Assembly: GCA_030062745.1 (NCBI GenBank)
Contig: CP099839.1
Span: 15,360,044 to 15,424,043, forward strand
Source: Capitulum mitella
Taxonomy: Eukaryota > Arthropoda > Thecostraca > Pollicipedomorpha > Pollicipedidae
Length of the DNA stretch: 64,000 nt
Direction: 5' to 3'
In this document: positions 13,226 to 26,108 of the stretch, piece after piece
Position numbering within the stretch: position 1 is the stretch's first letter
Layout of the letters: every line of letters starts with the position of its first letter
Translations under genes and position numbers: made by a program
The notes under the pieces: model-generated
Told to the model about the DNA's origin: nothing
What the model saw: only the letters and a program-made list of their open reading frames with translations
Databases searched by the model: none

Positions 13226-15699
13226 CGCCGGGCTATCGGTGACGACTGGCACGGCCGACTGGAAGGCCGTGCTGAGCACCTCCCGGTCCAGGTACCGGCC
13301 TGAAACACCCAGACCCGGCCTCAGTCCAGCGCCAGCAGTGCTCGCAGATCCGGCGACCTACCGTCGAACAGGACGAGCATTATGTCAGGTCCAACACTCA
13401 TCATAACATACCCATACCGCGTGTGTAATAGCTCCAGTCACCATCAAGAAAAATTGTTATTTCCGGTCACGATCATCACATCATGAGGACCTGACGCTTC
13501 GGCTACCGAAAGTAAGCAACAGACATTGACCTGCAGCTCAACAGGGAAACAAAACGCGCCGGGCCAATCATCTGCAGACACACCGCGACCACGTATCAAC
13601 CGCCCAACAACTGGGAGTCAATCAGGTGAAACTACTGCACAAAAGTCGCAGGCTCTCGCACATTCTAAGTCAGTCGTTCCCGACCCAAGGGTACTTAACT
13701 CATTTGGGGAACTCGGCCTTTCCCGCAGGGTAACGAACTAGTGCTGAATCCTTCCAAACGCAATATTTCAAACTTCAAAGTCCACAGTGTTTTTTATTTT
13801 TATTTTCTGGATGTTGACAGAGTTTTGTGTCACATGTACAAACTGTCAAAGCAAATATATGTTTATTTCTGACTGCAGAACAAATGAGGGATAGTGGCTG
13901 GATATCTGTGTCAGCGCGATATCAGCCTTTTAGAAAGCAAAAGTTTCTACTTCTTGCATTTTTCTTGTGATTTCGTCATGCCTCAGGCCAATATCAAAAT
14001 TCATCATTATTCCTGTGCATACGGGAACTATACTGCAGCCTCCGGAATGTCACATTTTGCGATATTTTGAGAAATACGGCATGCGACAGATATGGTTGAT
14101 TTTCGTCAAATTCAGGCCACTAAGTCGCCGGTTTTTGGTACATTTAACTTTATTTGAACTGAACGTTACTGACCTACGTCCAGATAGCTTTGTAAACAAT
14201 AAGTTCTGTCCCGGCGCAAAATGCCACTGAAATCGGCGAGTAATTTCCGAAGTTCGGCGGAAGCGAAATCTGCCTGTCCGGCTCAATGTGACTCTGATTC
14301 TCTCCGGTGTGCGTGTTCGCAGTTCGCATGATTATCGACGTACCTGCTGGAATATATGCGTAAAAATATATATTCATCTGTTAATTAATTCCAGCAGGAA
14401 TGATACCGGAAAATTTCACGGAAATTTCACGTTTTCTACTAATAAGAACGGCGAAGGCGCGCCATAATGATTGGAAATTACTGTTTAAAGTCCATTCATC
14501 TTAGTACATGATATACTTAAAGCCTTACACCTAAATTAACATTAAATAATACGCCAATATAATGAACTAATTGTAGATAATGTGCAAGACGAAACTTCGC
14601 TCGCAGGTAATTATCAAGTTTCACTCTCAGTGAGGTAATGGACACCAATGGAAATGGGTAACAGTGCCAGAAAATTTGAGAACCACTGTTCTAAGCGGAA
14701 ACAAACGACAAATGCGTGACATGGAGACACAACACTATTTTTGAATGTTTTAAGCCTGCGATATGGGGATTAAACAACTTTTATTTCGGTGTCTTTTCCA
14801 CAGCGAACTGCGTCGTGCATGGTGGGGCCAAACTTTGGCGTTGCAAAGGCATTAACTTCTGCCAGTACGGGGGCTAGTGCAACCCCCTGAACGGCTGCTT
14901 TGATCATCATGAAACTCTGCATAGCTGAGTGCTGAATCTTTTTACACCCTATGCGCAAATTTGGGCTCAGTACCTGAACCCAAAATTGCTCTGTTTTGAA
15001 TTTTTAAATCTTAAAGACACCACCGACATATGACCTCTTTCTTGAGGACATGCCATCGAGAAATCATGTTACGGCGACGGTCCTCATCAGGCAACGACGT
15101 TTTCGATATTTTACGATTGCTAATCTCCCTAAGTCCCATGAGTGTCGTCCATGGTGTCCGCGACTTCCGCACTGAAGTCCTTACTTGAGTCAATGTCACT
15201 CAGGCCCAAATCGCGAATCAAGGTCAACGACCTTTCCTAACTTTTTGTAACCTCAGAGGAGTCACGGTGTAATCGTAGACACTGATTTGCGTAAAAACAA
15301 TAGCTTGAGTCCTCCTTCGTTCAAAGTCGCTCTGAGCCCATTAAAAGCACCCTACACGTCGCGTTCCATAGGATCCAATAACAACCAGTCCAAAAACATG
15401 ACCTCATTTGATGTCGCCTGTAAGGCCACCGTGTGACCTAAAAGGGTGACACCAGGTATCGTCGCGTTGGTACAATACCAAGCTATACACACGTTTTCGT
15501 TTCGTCGTTCTAGCACAGTACATCTGGAAATGGCCTGGGGGCCGTACCAACCCCCAAAAATGTCGACGGTGACCAAACAGCGAATAGTGGCGAGGGTTAA
15601 AAACATCAGATACTCTATGACGACATTTTCCACCAAGTCTGCCGGCACGACGGCGGCCCAGGCGCTCCGTTCTCTTTGAGCCGTGCTCGTCGAAACATG

Positions 15700-16760
15700 T
15701 AAAGTCTGTCAGGATGTACGAGATATTCGCTGACATTCCAGCCTTCTGCCCCACGGCGGCTGCTGGGAAACCTCCTGGTCTCCGCAACACACTCCTCCCG
15801 TTCCCTGACTCTCCCCGGACCACCCGCATGCGGCCACGGCGCGACCTGACCTTCGCCGTCCAATCGGGCCGATTTCCGCGGTCGCGACCTCCTCCGACAC
15901 GGCCCGTTCTTGCTCGGCGAGCCGGCTGGGCCGCCGGCGGACGCAAAAAGCCGAGCGGAGCGGCCGACCGGACGGCGGGAGGAGCGGCGGCCGGGCCACA
16001 ATCGGCAGCGTCCCGTCCCGTCCCGTCCCCGCCCGGCCCGGCCCCCGTATCACTGCCGGCTCCCCGCGGCGCGCCGCTCAGCCGGAACGGCCGCCCGCCG
16101 CGCCGAAACCGCCGCCCGCCAGAACACAACTGGCCGCCCGGCGCGACGCCGACCAACGGGGCGCTCAAGACACACACGAACACCTGCCGACCGCGCCTCT
16201 CAGCATTCCCAACACACGCCCACACTGCACCATGTACACATCAGCGTACCGTCATACGCCGTTCGGAAACACAAAAAATAAATACACCAAATTCACGCGC
16301 ACATGCACGACCTCTGACACCGAGAGGCCACCGAACGCAAACTCAGGCGCGCAGGCACAAGTCAGCACGCCACAAACGGAACATCGCCTGCGCACTGGAA
16401 CTGCTGCACACGGGCACTCATCGGCGCGAACATACACCCGCTTCCGTGCCAATATACGACACACAATAAAACACGTATCCGGATGGCGGCGCACAGTGAT
16501 GAAGAGCCGGACCGGGCCGGGACGGATCAGACGGCGGGGTGCCGGCCGGCCGCCAGCTGGCTCTGTACACGGTCGGCTGGCGCTGTAGGCGCGATCACGG
16601 CTCAGCAGGTCCCAGTGCGGCGACGGCGCTAATGCCGCGCGCCGCCGCCGCCCGATATCAACACTCCACGGCCGGGCGCGGCGGCCGCCGGGCCGGACGC
16701 CGCGCCGGCCGGCCGGGACGCCCCGTCTGTCGTCACACTGGCGCCGGATGTCCCCCATAC
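15700..16760. other. GC-rich island without recognised gene
   Basis: About 1 kb of very GC-rich sequence with long open frames on both strands. These frames are what high GC produces by chance: their translations are Arg/Pro/Ala/Gly-rich and match nothing I know. It could be an orphan CpG island promoter or a distal FoxD element. Confidence 0.4.
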
Positions 16761-19306
16761 TGGGCTCTGCTCAAACGGCTGTGTCGTCAGCAGTGGACCT
16801 CTGTGGTGATGGGTCTCAATGTCGATAATATCAAGACTGGGCGTCTGTGATAACGGAACTAAGTATTCGTGGGAGTAAAAAAGAACACCAAAGAGAACGG
16901 AGCCGGAAGTAGGTAATGCTGATGTTCGATGTCTGTCACAAATGAAACGGTTAAGAGTATTGATTGGGAAACGTGTCACATGGACCCGGCCGGATCCTAG
17001 GCAAACCCAGGAATGTCATTGGGGCTCGATCCCTTCTTAACAACCGAAAATTCACGTTTGCTCACATCATGAAGATGAACTTGCACATTCATGGCCAATT
17101 CTGGGGCCAGTTTTTTCTAACATAGATACTCGATGTGTTGCGAATGTGAGACCAATGGCAAATTCATATTTAATCGTCAAAAAGAGAAGTCAAAAATGCA
17201 CGGCCGGGTGATGGCCAACATCGCAGAAATCGGGACCAGTGCATCTCTTCAGCGTCCTGCTGGGTAGATGCACTGGTAGGTCCAACTATTTTCGTCACCG
17301 TATGAAAATACGAACGAGGCAAATAAAACTGGGACATAATTTGGTAGAGTACGTAGGAACGCACGACATCTCCAGCCATACTGCTGACATCGAATAAAAT
17401 CTGCACAAATAACAGCTAAGACAGAATAAAATTAAACAGATTAGTTTCTGACCGTTTGTTTCAAAACACCAAAACGGGGAGTAACGATCTGCGACCACCA
17501 ATACCGGTCTTATGGATAAAAATTTGCCTTGAAGTGTGGACCACATAAAACTGCTTTTAAACAGACCAAAATTCATTTTTAACCCGGCACCTCCGGGGTA
17601 TTCTCGCACCAGCGGACACCTGGGAAGAGGGGTAAAATCGGTCTCCTTGTACCTCGGCAATTAAGAGTCCGATTTAAGTAATTTTAAGGTCAATCTATCG
17701 GACGTGTATTTCTCATCTTCCAGTGTGCAATTTCAGGGGTTTGGATGACCTATGACGCCTCAGGTCAAGAAAATGTCCGAATATTTCATAAAGAAAATCT
17801 GTGACGTTCCAGACAAACTATATTAAATGCACTGACTGTGTGAAAGCTTTAAACTTCGTACGAACGATTACAGTTTTGCATACCTAGCACAATGCCACAC
17901 GTACAGCAAAGGTTATCCTGGGGCACCTGAGAAAGTTTTGCAACTTCCGACTGTCACGCGATGGCCAGATGTGCGGCAATGCTGACCAGCCACCACCAAT
18001 GCGGTCGTCTCCTCACCGCTGTTTCCTTATCAGATTCGGCTCGCTCCCCTCGTGTTGTCTCAAATTAACGGCATGCATGTACACTGCGCGACACGATCCC
18101 TACATCTCGCACTGCCAATAAACAGCCCGGGGAACTCAAGCGGCACTCGGCTGGTGGCACTCGGCCGGCGGCACCCGACCCAGACGACGAGGCAAGGAGA
18201 GCCGGTCCGTAAAACGTACGGCGGGTCACAAACGCTACAGTTTGGATCGGAATACTATGGGTTCAAACACCTAGACGCAGGATCAATTAATGATGATGTT
18301 CGCCTTGACGATGATCATGATGTAATTAATGATGTTCGAACAAATGATGATGATGTTCATCACGATATTGTAATCAATTCATGGTGTTTGAACAAAATAA
18401 CCAGCACGCTATAGTTCTTTGCTGGTGTTCGCTTGCATAATACCTTTCAAAATATACTACATGTATGCCGTAAAGTATTTCTTCTAACTAACTCTGACCA
18501 TCAAAGTAACAGGAATAGTTATCATGCTCCGTTTACCTATTCAGTTCTCAACGAGATGATGTACATTTTCTTACTGTTTTCTTGGAAGCATGTCAATATT
18601 ACCGAAGAGAAACCAACGAGTGTCGGCCGCACCTGCGGTCCGTCGTAAGATTCGGCGCACAGAAATAGTTCTGACGTCACCACGCGCAAAAATGATCAGA
18701 TGACAGGTACGCAGTGTCTGGTGATTCCATCGTGTTTAATTCGGACGCAATCGGTATAAAACAGGGGAGGGGGGGGGGGCTGCCTCTAATCTGCCAGGTG
18801 GTAGCGGATTAAACAAATGATTCCACCAAGTGTCGAGTGTCGTTCTCTAACACCAGCACGGTATTACGCATTCCAGATGAGAAAACAGCTCCACAGTGTA
18901 GTCGTTCCCAACACACTGTGATTTTAACTTGAACACCAGTAAAGTTACTTTTCAAATCATCTTTTCAAGATTCTCAGTATCATGTTTTTTCTCAATCAAA
19001 AGACGAATCGGCAAGATCTTATTAAATGTCTTCAAAAAGTTACTCTTATCCCCTAAACGTGGCTACCAGATCACAACCCATGAGCAGAAGATATCATTCC
19101 GTTATGGCACTTCTGTAAACAGGGAACGTACACAAATCCTCCGACCCAGGGGTGTCGATTGCTGTAAATGATTAGGGGGCTGAACAGAGAGCCCGACAAC
19201 CTAACCTCCCCACCCAAAACGTGGGTTTCTCAACGGATTTGGCCCAATTCATTTTCATCAACGGAAATTTATAATTTTTTGTTACTATTTATCACGAAAA
19301 ATTCTA

Positions 19307-19308
<2 letters not shown>

Positions 19309-19351
<43 letters not shown>

Positions 19352-19364
19352 GTGTGTGTGTGTG
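19309..19364. repeat. (TA)n then (TG)n microsatellite
   Basis: About 20 TA dinucleotides followed by a short TG tract. It lies at the junction between the dispersed repeat and its insertion. Confidence 0.9.
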
Positions 19365-19563
19365 AAGTCTGGAAGCAGGTTATTAAGTATGCATTGGTCG
19401 TTAAATATCACCGTAGATCGACAGTTAATAAGTTTTTTTGGACAGCCTTTCAATCTCTCTTACCGCTACTATAGTACAGACATCACACTCTCTTAGAATG
19501 TTCATCCTTAACGTGACTTGGTTAAGAAGAGACAAAGTCTGAATATAAAATAATAGTATATTC

Positions 19564-19760
19564 GTCGACGTTTCGTCCTTCCTAGGACATTATCAAGACT
19601 GATGAAATGTTAAATGCGTTAAATAGTAAAAAGCGGAATTGGAAAATTCCAACTGGGATATTTCAACGCTTAGCATGACACTTGAATTTTCTTCTGGTTT
19701 TTACCATTTAACGCTTACGTTAGTCTTGATAATATCGGGGGGGGGGGGCGAAACGTCGAC
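19564..19760. repeat. Inverted repeat with hammerhead-like arms
   Basis: The left arm starts GTCGACGTTTCGTCC and the right arm ends GCGAAACGTCGAC; both contain TTATCAAGACT or its complement AGTCTTGATAA, and then TTAAATGCGTTAAA or its complement. Read outward, each arm gives TTGATAA, a short stem, then CGAAACGTCGAC. That is the layout of a hammerhead ribozyme core (CUGANGA, stem II, GAAA). Two core bases differ from consensus, so activity is unlikely. Such motifs occur in Penelope-like elements and other retroelements. Confidence 0.4.
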
Positions 19761-20401
19761 AAATATCCTATCATTTTGTTTTTAAACTCAGTCTCTTCTA
19801 AAGCAAGTAACATGAAACATGAACATAAGACGAGAGCATGAGGCCAGTAATATAGTAAGTAAGTGACACTGAAAGGCTAATTTATCAAGTGCCGATCTGC
19901 GGTGACATTAAACGAACACTGCATACATATATACATATATATATATACATATATACAGGGGTAAAAGATGGATGCATCACTTATGCTTTATTCTATACTT
20001 CCTGCCTGTCCCTTACCTCCTGCGGTCGTTCTTTTCATTATAACTGCCCATTTCCATCTCAAGCGCACAAAATATCGGGGGGTGGGGGGCAAACCAACAA
20101 TGGATGGGCCCAAATCAACACTGGGGAGGGGCGGACCAGGGCCCTCTCAAAATAATACAAATCGACACTCCTGCTCAGCCCAGACTGGCTCCATGTCTTT
20201 GAAACTCGCTGAACATGCCAAAGGTACTTTTCCTTACCAGTTAACAGTTCGCCGTCATAGTCAGGCCACGGACAGAACGGACTGAAAATCCCCTCCGAGC
20301 CGATCTCGGGTGATAAATCACAGCCGTCACCGCCACTGCTCGGGGGACGGTCGAACAAAACACGCCGGCGGTCGGGCCGGCAGCCGGGCGCCCCGACTGA
20401 C

Positions 20402-23400
20402 CTATACAGATGAGCCGGACCAGTCGGCACTCGTCCGGCCGCCAGACGCTGGTGAACTCTGTGTCGCAGATCTCGCCGACCGCCTGCAGAATTAGCCGGC
20501 GGGGCTGGCCGGCCACACTGACCACACCCTGGCGGCAGAGGACACAGATCTCCACACCACGGCACACATTGACCACACCCTGACGGCGGAGGACACAGAC
20601 GGAACACTGCCATCTAACCACACCCTGACGGCAGAGGACACAGATCTCCACACCACGGCAGACACTGACCACACCCTGACGGCAGAGGACACAGATCTCC
20701 ACACCACGGCAGACACTGACCACACCCTGACGGCAGAGGACACAGATCTCCACAACACAACAGACACTGCCACACTGACCACACCCTGACAGCAGAGGAC
20801 ACAGCTTTCCACACCACGGCAGACACTGACCACACCCTGACGGCGGAGGACACAGATCTCCACACCACGACAGACACTGCCACACTGACCACACCCTGAC
20901 AGCAGAGGACACAGCTCTCCACACCACGGCAGACACTGACCACACCCTGACGGCAGAGGACACATCTCCACACCACGACAGACAATGCCACACTGACCAC
21001 ACCCTGACAGCAGAGGACACAGCTCTCCACACCACGGCAGACAATGACCACATCCTGACGGCAAAGGACACAGATCTCAACACCACGGCACACACTGACC
21101 ATACCCTGACGGCGGAGGACACAGACCTCCACACTACGGCAGACCCTGCCATAATGACCACACCTTGACGGCAAACGACACAGATTTCCACACCACGGCA
21201 CACACTGACCACACTGTGACGGCGGAGGACACGGATCTCCACACCACGGCAGACACTGCCTCTGGCCCCAATGGCCATACAGCAACGGAAGACAGCAGAT
21301 TCACAGACCTCCAAACAATGCAAGCGAGATCACTATCATTCACAGACCTCCACAGTTCACAGCGCTTCCACGGAACAATCAATCGCACCAACGGCTTATC
21401 TTATCAACCGGGTACACATAGTTTCTACAGCAAAGACCATCACACTTCGCCGCTCACACTAAACATGACTGAAACGATACAAAACGGAGGGCGCCGACGA
21501 GAGGGGCTCGAGAATCTGTCAGCCAGTCCTCCATTTAACACCATCTGTAGATCGGCCGGGGCCAAATCTCACACGGGACGCGCGGGACCGGCCGCTGTGT
21601 CGGCCCTCGGCGGCCTTTGAGCGCGCCCGGCCGGCCCATTCCGACCCGGTTGCGGAGCGGCCTGCAGAGCACTGCTCGGCACCGTCGGCCGGCGCCCGTC
21701 GGAGCCGATCGGCGCCGATAATCGGCCGACGGCCGCCGCCGCTCAATACGGAAGTGTACGCGCCGCGCCGCCGGCAAAAAAACCAGCTTTTCAGGCACGC
21801 AGCCGTCCTTTCACAGCGTGGAAAACTATTATGACAAGAGTTTGGCGGCGGGCCGGCGGCGGCGGCCTCTCCGGGAGCGGTTCGGCCGGCCCGCGCCGCC
21901 ACTCATCCACTACAGGCCGGAGCGCCTCCATTGATATCATACTACCTTTTATATTCATGAGGTAAACAGCCGCCTTTGTCGGGCCGGCCGGCTCGCGGTC
22001 TTTCATTAAGTGCGTGTGAATGGAGTTTACCGGGGCAGATAGAACTGGCCCACTGTGCGCCAGGGACAAAGGCGGCGGCCGGGCAGCTCCGGCGCTCTCT
22101 CCAGCGCTCTCCGGCCCCTCTCCGGCCGCTCTCCCCGGCCGCACGGAGCCCGGCAGCTCGGATTGGGACCGGCACCAAATGGCGGCCCGGCAGCCCGGAT
22201 TAGCACCACTCGCAGCCGGCCCGGCCCGGCCCGGCATGAACGGGTCGACGCCCGGGCGGCGGCGACGGACAGGACAGGACAGGACAGGACAGGACAGGAA
22301 AGAACGGAAGAGGAGGGGAGACGACATTACCAGAGGCGCATGGTGATCAAAATGAAAGCCTGACAGAAAAAAACAAAATTGCAACACAGCTCTCTGAGCA
22401 CAATCTCCCTCTACCCAACGAGGGAAACATGGTCAACCCGGAAACATAGCCTAACAAACACAACCGTATACAGACCATGCTAATTCATGAGCCAATATTA
22501 CCACAGGCGCAGTTACGAACGAGGACACACGGCAAAATCACGGAAGCGACTTGCCTTCATTCGGAGCATCTCCACTGGCTGGCCCCTCGTGTTCAGCACG
22601 CTCTTCTCCCAGAGCAGGCCGTGGACGAAGGTATCAAAGTCCTCCCGCCGCACACTGCCGCTGATCTCCAGGGTGACCGTACTCAGGCTCTGGAAGCAAA
22701 ACAACGTCCATAAAGACACCGTAAATTCTCACAGACATCGATCGCTGTTCCGCTGTCGTTGCATTTACTAAAAAGGAAACATGCTCCAATTATCGCCCAT
22801 TTCGATTCCGGATCTTTGAATGAAAACACTTCATAATGCCGCTTAGCCCACAACAGTACCTCGCGCAAATTGTTTAGCGACTTACACCACGGCACTGATT
22901 CAAACTCTGACAACAAGGCTGCAAAGAGGCATAAGAACAAGAGAAAAAATAGGTGACGCGAAACACCACATAAATTATGGTTGTACGTTGGGAGCTTTCC
23001 AAATAAAAAAGTGCCGTCTTATTACCTCATCTATATGTGATCCCTCAGGCAGAGCGAACTGTTTTTCTAGGCTGAAACAGGCAAACACACGTGTCCCACT
23101 TTGCCGCAGTTTTCACCGTCCCTGACGTGACGACAATCGCGATATCATGGTCGCCACGATAAGCTAAAAGAAAGATAAGCAGCGAGCGTACAAACACAAT
23201 AGTCGGGTCCGCCTGATCTCCTGTCTGCCCGAGACCAGACAAGCGCGCTGCGTCCCCTGATAACCTCTGCATCCACACAGCGACTCCCCAGCAATACCGA
23301 GCACCGTCTGAGGGACACCCTGCCAGTCACACCGAGCACTGTCACACGTGCACCGAGTCAGTCATACCCACCGCTGTCAGACGGACACCGTGTCGATGAC

Positions 23401-26108
23401 ACCGAGCACGGTCAGGCAGACACCGTGTCAGTGACACCGAGCACTGTCACACGTGCCAGTGACGCCGTCTAACAGTGGTCGGCCGTTTCAGTCTTATGCC
23501 CAAACGATGACGAACCGGAACCGGACGGAACCATTTCCACAGCACGAACTCGCACGGCCATTTTTGTACGACTGAGCCCGGCCAGTGTACCCGCTGGCTG
23601 TCGCAGCGGTCATCGCGTCACACCCTGACCGGCCAGCTCTGTACCAACCCGGTCAGACCCTTGCTGGCCAGCTCTGTACCAACCCGGTCAGACCCTTGCT
23701 GGCCAGCTCTGTACCAACCTGGTCAGACCCCTGCTGGCCAGCTCTGTACCAGCCCGGCCAGACCCCTGCTGGCCAGCTCTGTACCAGCCCGGCCAGACCC
23801 CTGCTGGCCAGCTCTGTACCAGACCGGCCAGACCCCTGCTGGCCAGCTCTGTACCAGACCGGCCAGACCCCTGCTGGCCAGCTCCGTACCAGCCGGCCAG
23901 ATCCCTGCTGGCCAGCTCTGTACCAGCCCGGCCAGACCCCTGCTGGCCAGCTCTGTACCAGACCGGCCAGACCCCTGCTGGCCAGCTCTGTACCAGCCCG
24001 GCCAGACCCCTGCTGGCCAGCTCTGTACCAGCCCGGCCAGACCCCTGCTGGCCAGCTCTGTACCAGACCGGCCAGACCCCGGCCCAGTGCAGCTGATTCT
24101 GGCCAGACGGCGGCCGCGGCCGGCCGGTCCGCCAGCTGACCGGCCGGCCAGAGCAGTGCGGGTGGCGACTGTCCCCCGCCGGCGAGCAAACAGAGGGGGC
24201 GTCACGCCGGGGGCGGGCGACATTTGCCGGTCATTGGCGGTGCGCGGCCACCATTAGCCGCCGGCCGGGCGGCCGCCGCCGGCGCCCCACAATGCCCGCT
24301 GACAGGTGCCCGCCATCGTTTATAACGCGTATGATAATTTTATAGAGGTGGCTTTTGTGGGGCCGGTTTATGACAGGGATGCGGCGGTCGGCCCCCGGCA
24401 CGAGCAGATTGGTCGCGATTAATTTCACCGAGGGGGCGTGATGAGGATTAGCCGCGGCGTATTAGACGGCAATGCTATACGGATGGGCGGCGTAACACCA
24501 TGCGCCGACTGATACACATCAGGGCGCGTGCACGGACGCAACTCTTCAGTACGTGCTGTCACTTCAAATAAGTCTGAGCGACCGCGATGTTGTTAATTAT
24601 AGCAATGCCGCTACATAATACCCAACATAAACAGGTATCAGAGCAATCGATAGTAAACAAGAAGCGTGCCGCGTCAAGACATCTACAATTTCGCAGCAAA
24701 ATATCAACGTGATGTCTAATGCGTCTTTATGCCTTCCCTGAAGTTCCCACTCCTCATTAAAATGGATGAATATCGCGTTATAACATAAAAAATAAATGGA
24801 GACGTGCCACTTACCACTGAAAATCCACCTGATCATATGCGTGAAGGTCTAAAATGTAGTCCAGGTCTACCCTGAAAGACGGGCATAAAAGTGATACAAG
24901 CGAAAAACCTTTCGGTTGTGCAGAGTTCCTTATTCTCTTGCTTGTCTGCCACTATCTAATTCAGAGCTTTCCTATATTTCCAAGTTCTAAAATACAGTCA
25001 TAACTTGGCAGAAAAGAACATTCGGAACAGTTACATGTATTTGGAGGCATCTTCGTTGCTACGAGCAAAGACATGGCGCGTGTTGGTAATAGCCGATCTC
25101 ATGCAAAGCTTTTAAGCAAGAATTGCGAAAGCAAGTAAACTGTAGTATAGCAAAGAGATATATAATCTGCCATAAAAACGTTCTTTTGGGGTCGATATTA
25201 ATGGCCGGTACGACACCAAGAAGCCAGTCCTATACTGCTCATTCTATCCAGCATTATTTAGGGTTCTGCTAAGCACATTACTCACTTTCCTGCAATAGCA
25301 CAACATAAATCGGAAAAAATGAAGCACTGCCAACACCTTTCGAACAAAACACCATGGAAGAAAAAATACCATCTTGAAGCAGTACACTGAGGCAATAAGA
25401 AATGCATCAAATATTTTTCATGGCCGGGGCAGCAAACTGTTCACAGGAAGCCAACGAGCATATGCATAAAAGTCCACTTCAACAAAAGGAGCAAGAGAAA
25501 TGTATACAAAGAATATTCCAAACTGCCCCATTCCAAAACCGATTTAAAAACAAAACGAATGCGACATGATATTACGCCCCAATAGGACTTTCAAAAGGAA
25601 ATGTTTCATTATAAGACGAGTCACTTTGTACCAATGATTCAGGTGAAGCAAAGTTCGATGTCTGACCATTCAACAACACCAACCGTATGATCAGACAAAT
25701 CAGGACATCTGACCACGATCTGCAGCGAGACATCTGACCACTGACCTGCAGCCGGACATCTGACCACGACCTGCAGCCGGACATCTGACCACGATCTGCA
25801 GCGAGACATCTGACCACGACCTGCAGCCGGACATCTGACCACTGACCTCCAGCCGGACATCTGACCACTGACCTGCAGCCGGACATCTCACCACTGACCT
25901 GCAGCGGGACATCTCACCACTGACCTGCAGCAGGACATCTCACCACTGACCTGCAGCCGGACATCTCACCACTGACCTGCAGCGGGACGTTTCCAGCAGT
26001 CGGGCGGCGCCGTTGATGGCTCGGAGCCGAGCTCGGACGCCGGCCAGCTGCTCGGCCGTCACCAGGTCCGTCTTGTTCAGGATCAGCAGGTCGGCCAGCG
26101 CCACCTGT
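20402..26108 (-). CDS. ZNG1 exons 6-10 (G4 motif and CobW C-terminal domain)
   Basis: Exon 6 25,977-26,108 ([16 protein letters not shown]). Exon 7 24,815-24,871 ([13 protein letters not shown]). Exon 8 23,026-23,071, only 46 nt ([15 protein letters not shown]). Exon 9 22,555-22,689 ([25 protein letters not shown]), ending AAG|GCAAGT, a GC donor. Exon 10 20,402-20,528 ([28 protein letters not shown]) with donor GTCAGT, so another exon follows. Exon 6 has a minisatellite on its donor and exon 10 one on its acceptor, each made of copies of that junction. Confidence 0.88.

Larger units (their letters stand above)
7960..15690. other. Long gene-poor stretch between FoxD and the 16-kb GC island
   Basis: No recognisable exons on either strand. 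Composition alternates between AT-rich and moderately GC-rich. It holds one clear short inverted-terminal element (8,714-8,893), a CRE pair (13.2 kb) and a small inverted repeat with 11-bp arms CCTGCTGGAAT/ATTCCAGCAGG at about 14,345-14,398. A lone GAGAACCACTG resembling a hAT terminus lies at about 14,680. Enhancers of FoxD could lie here but I cannot point to one. Confidence 0.5.
19157..20155 (+). mobile_element. Dispersed repeat family member, split by an insertion
   Basis: The parts 19,157-19,320 and about 19,925-20,155 align collinearly with the reverse complement of 59,900-60,292. Shared blocks include CAACCTAACCTCCCC versus CAACTCAACCTCCCC, TTACTATTTATCA versus CTACTATTTATCA, and GGGCCCAAATCAACA. 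The 19.36-19.92 kb segment is absent from the other copy, so it is probably a later insertion into a TA-rich spot. No coding capacity was seen. Superfamily unknown. Confidence 0.6.
16770..20395. other. Intergenic or ZNG1 3' region, repeats only
   Basis: No exon recognised. The last exon of ZNG1 (about 30 codons) is expected downstream of 20,402 on the minus strand and may hide here. Contents that can be named are a GATGAT-rich tract at about 18,280-18,380, a G homopolymer at about 18,768, and the composite dispersed repeat at 19.16-20.16 kb. Confidence 0.45.

Noticed and set aside
15404..16469. Overlapping long open frames in the 16-kb GC island
   Set aside because: No domain, splice pattern or codon logic; both strands are open in several frames because stops are rare at this GC content.
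20280..20401. Read-through of ZNG1 exon 10 as the protein C-terminus
   Set aside because: The open frame continues about 40 codons to a stop, but the sequence does not resemble the family and a good GTCAGT donor lies at 20,401. A further exon is more likely.
20241..21323. 360-residue cysteine-rich repeat protein on the minus strand
   Set aside because: The frame runs through the exon 10 junction array. Its repeats are those of the DNA unit, all frames stay open, and only the last part is ZNG1 exon 10.
23585..24257. Repeat proteins of about 180-200 residues on both strands
   Set aside because: They are by-products of the 35-bp minisatellite; several frames are open at once with no start or splice context.
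25690..25976. CRISPR array (regular short repeats)
   Set aside because: Units are head-to-tail without unique spacers, the genome is eukaryotic, and the unit is a copy of the adjacent splice donor.
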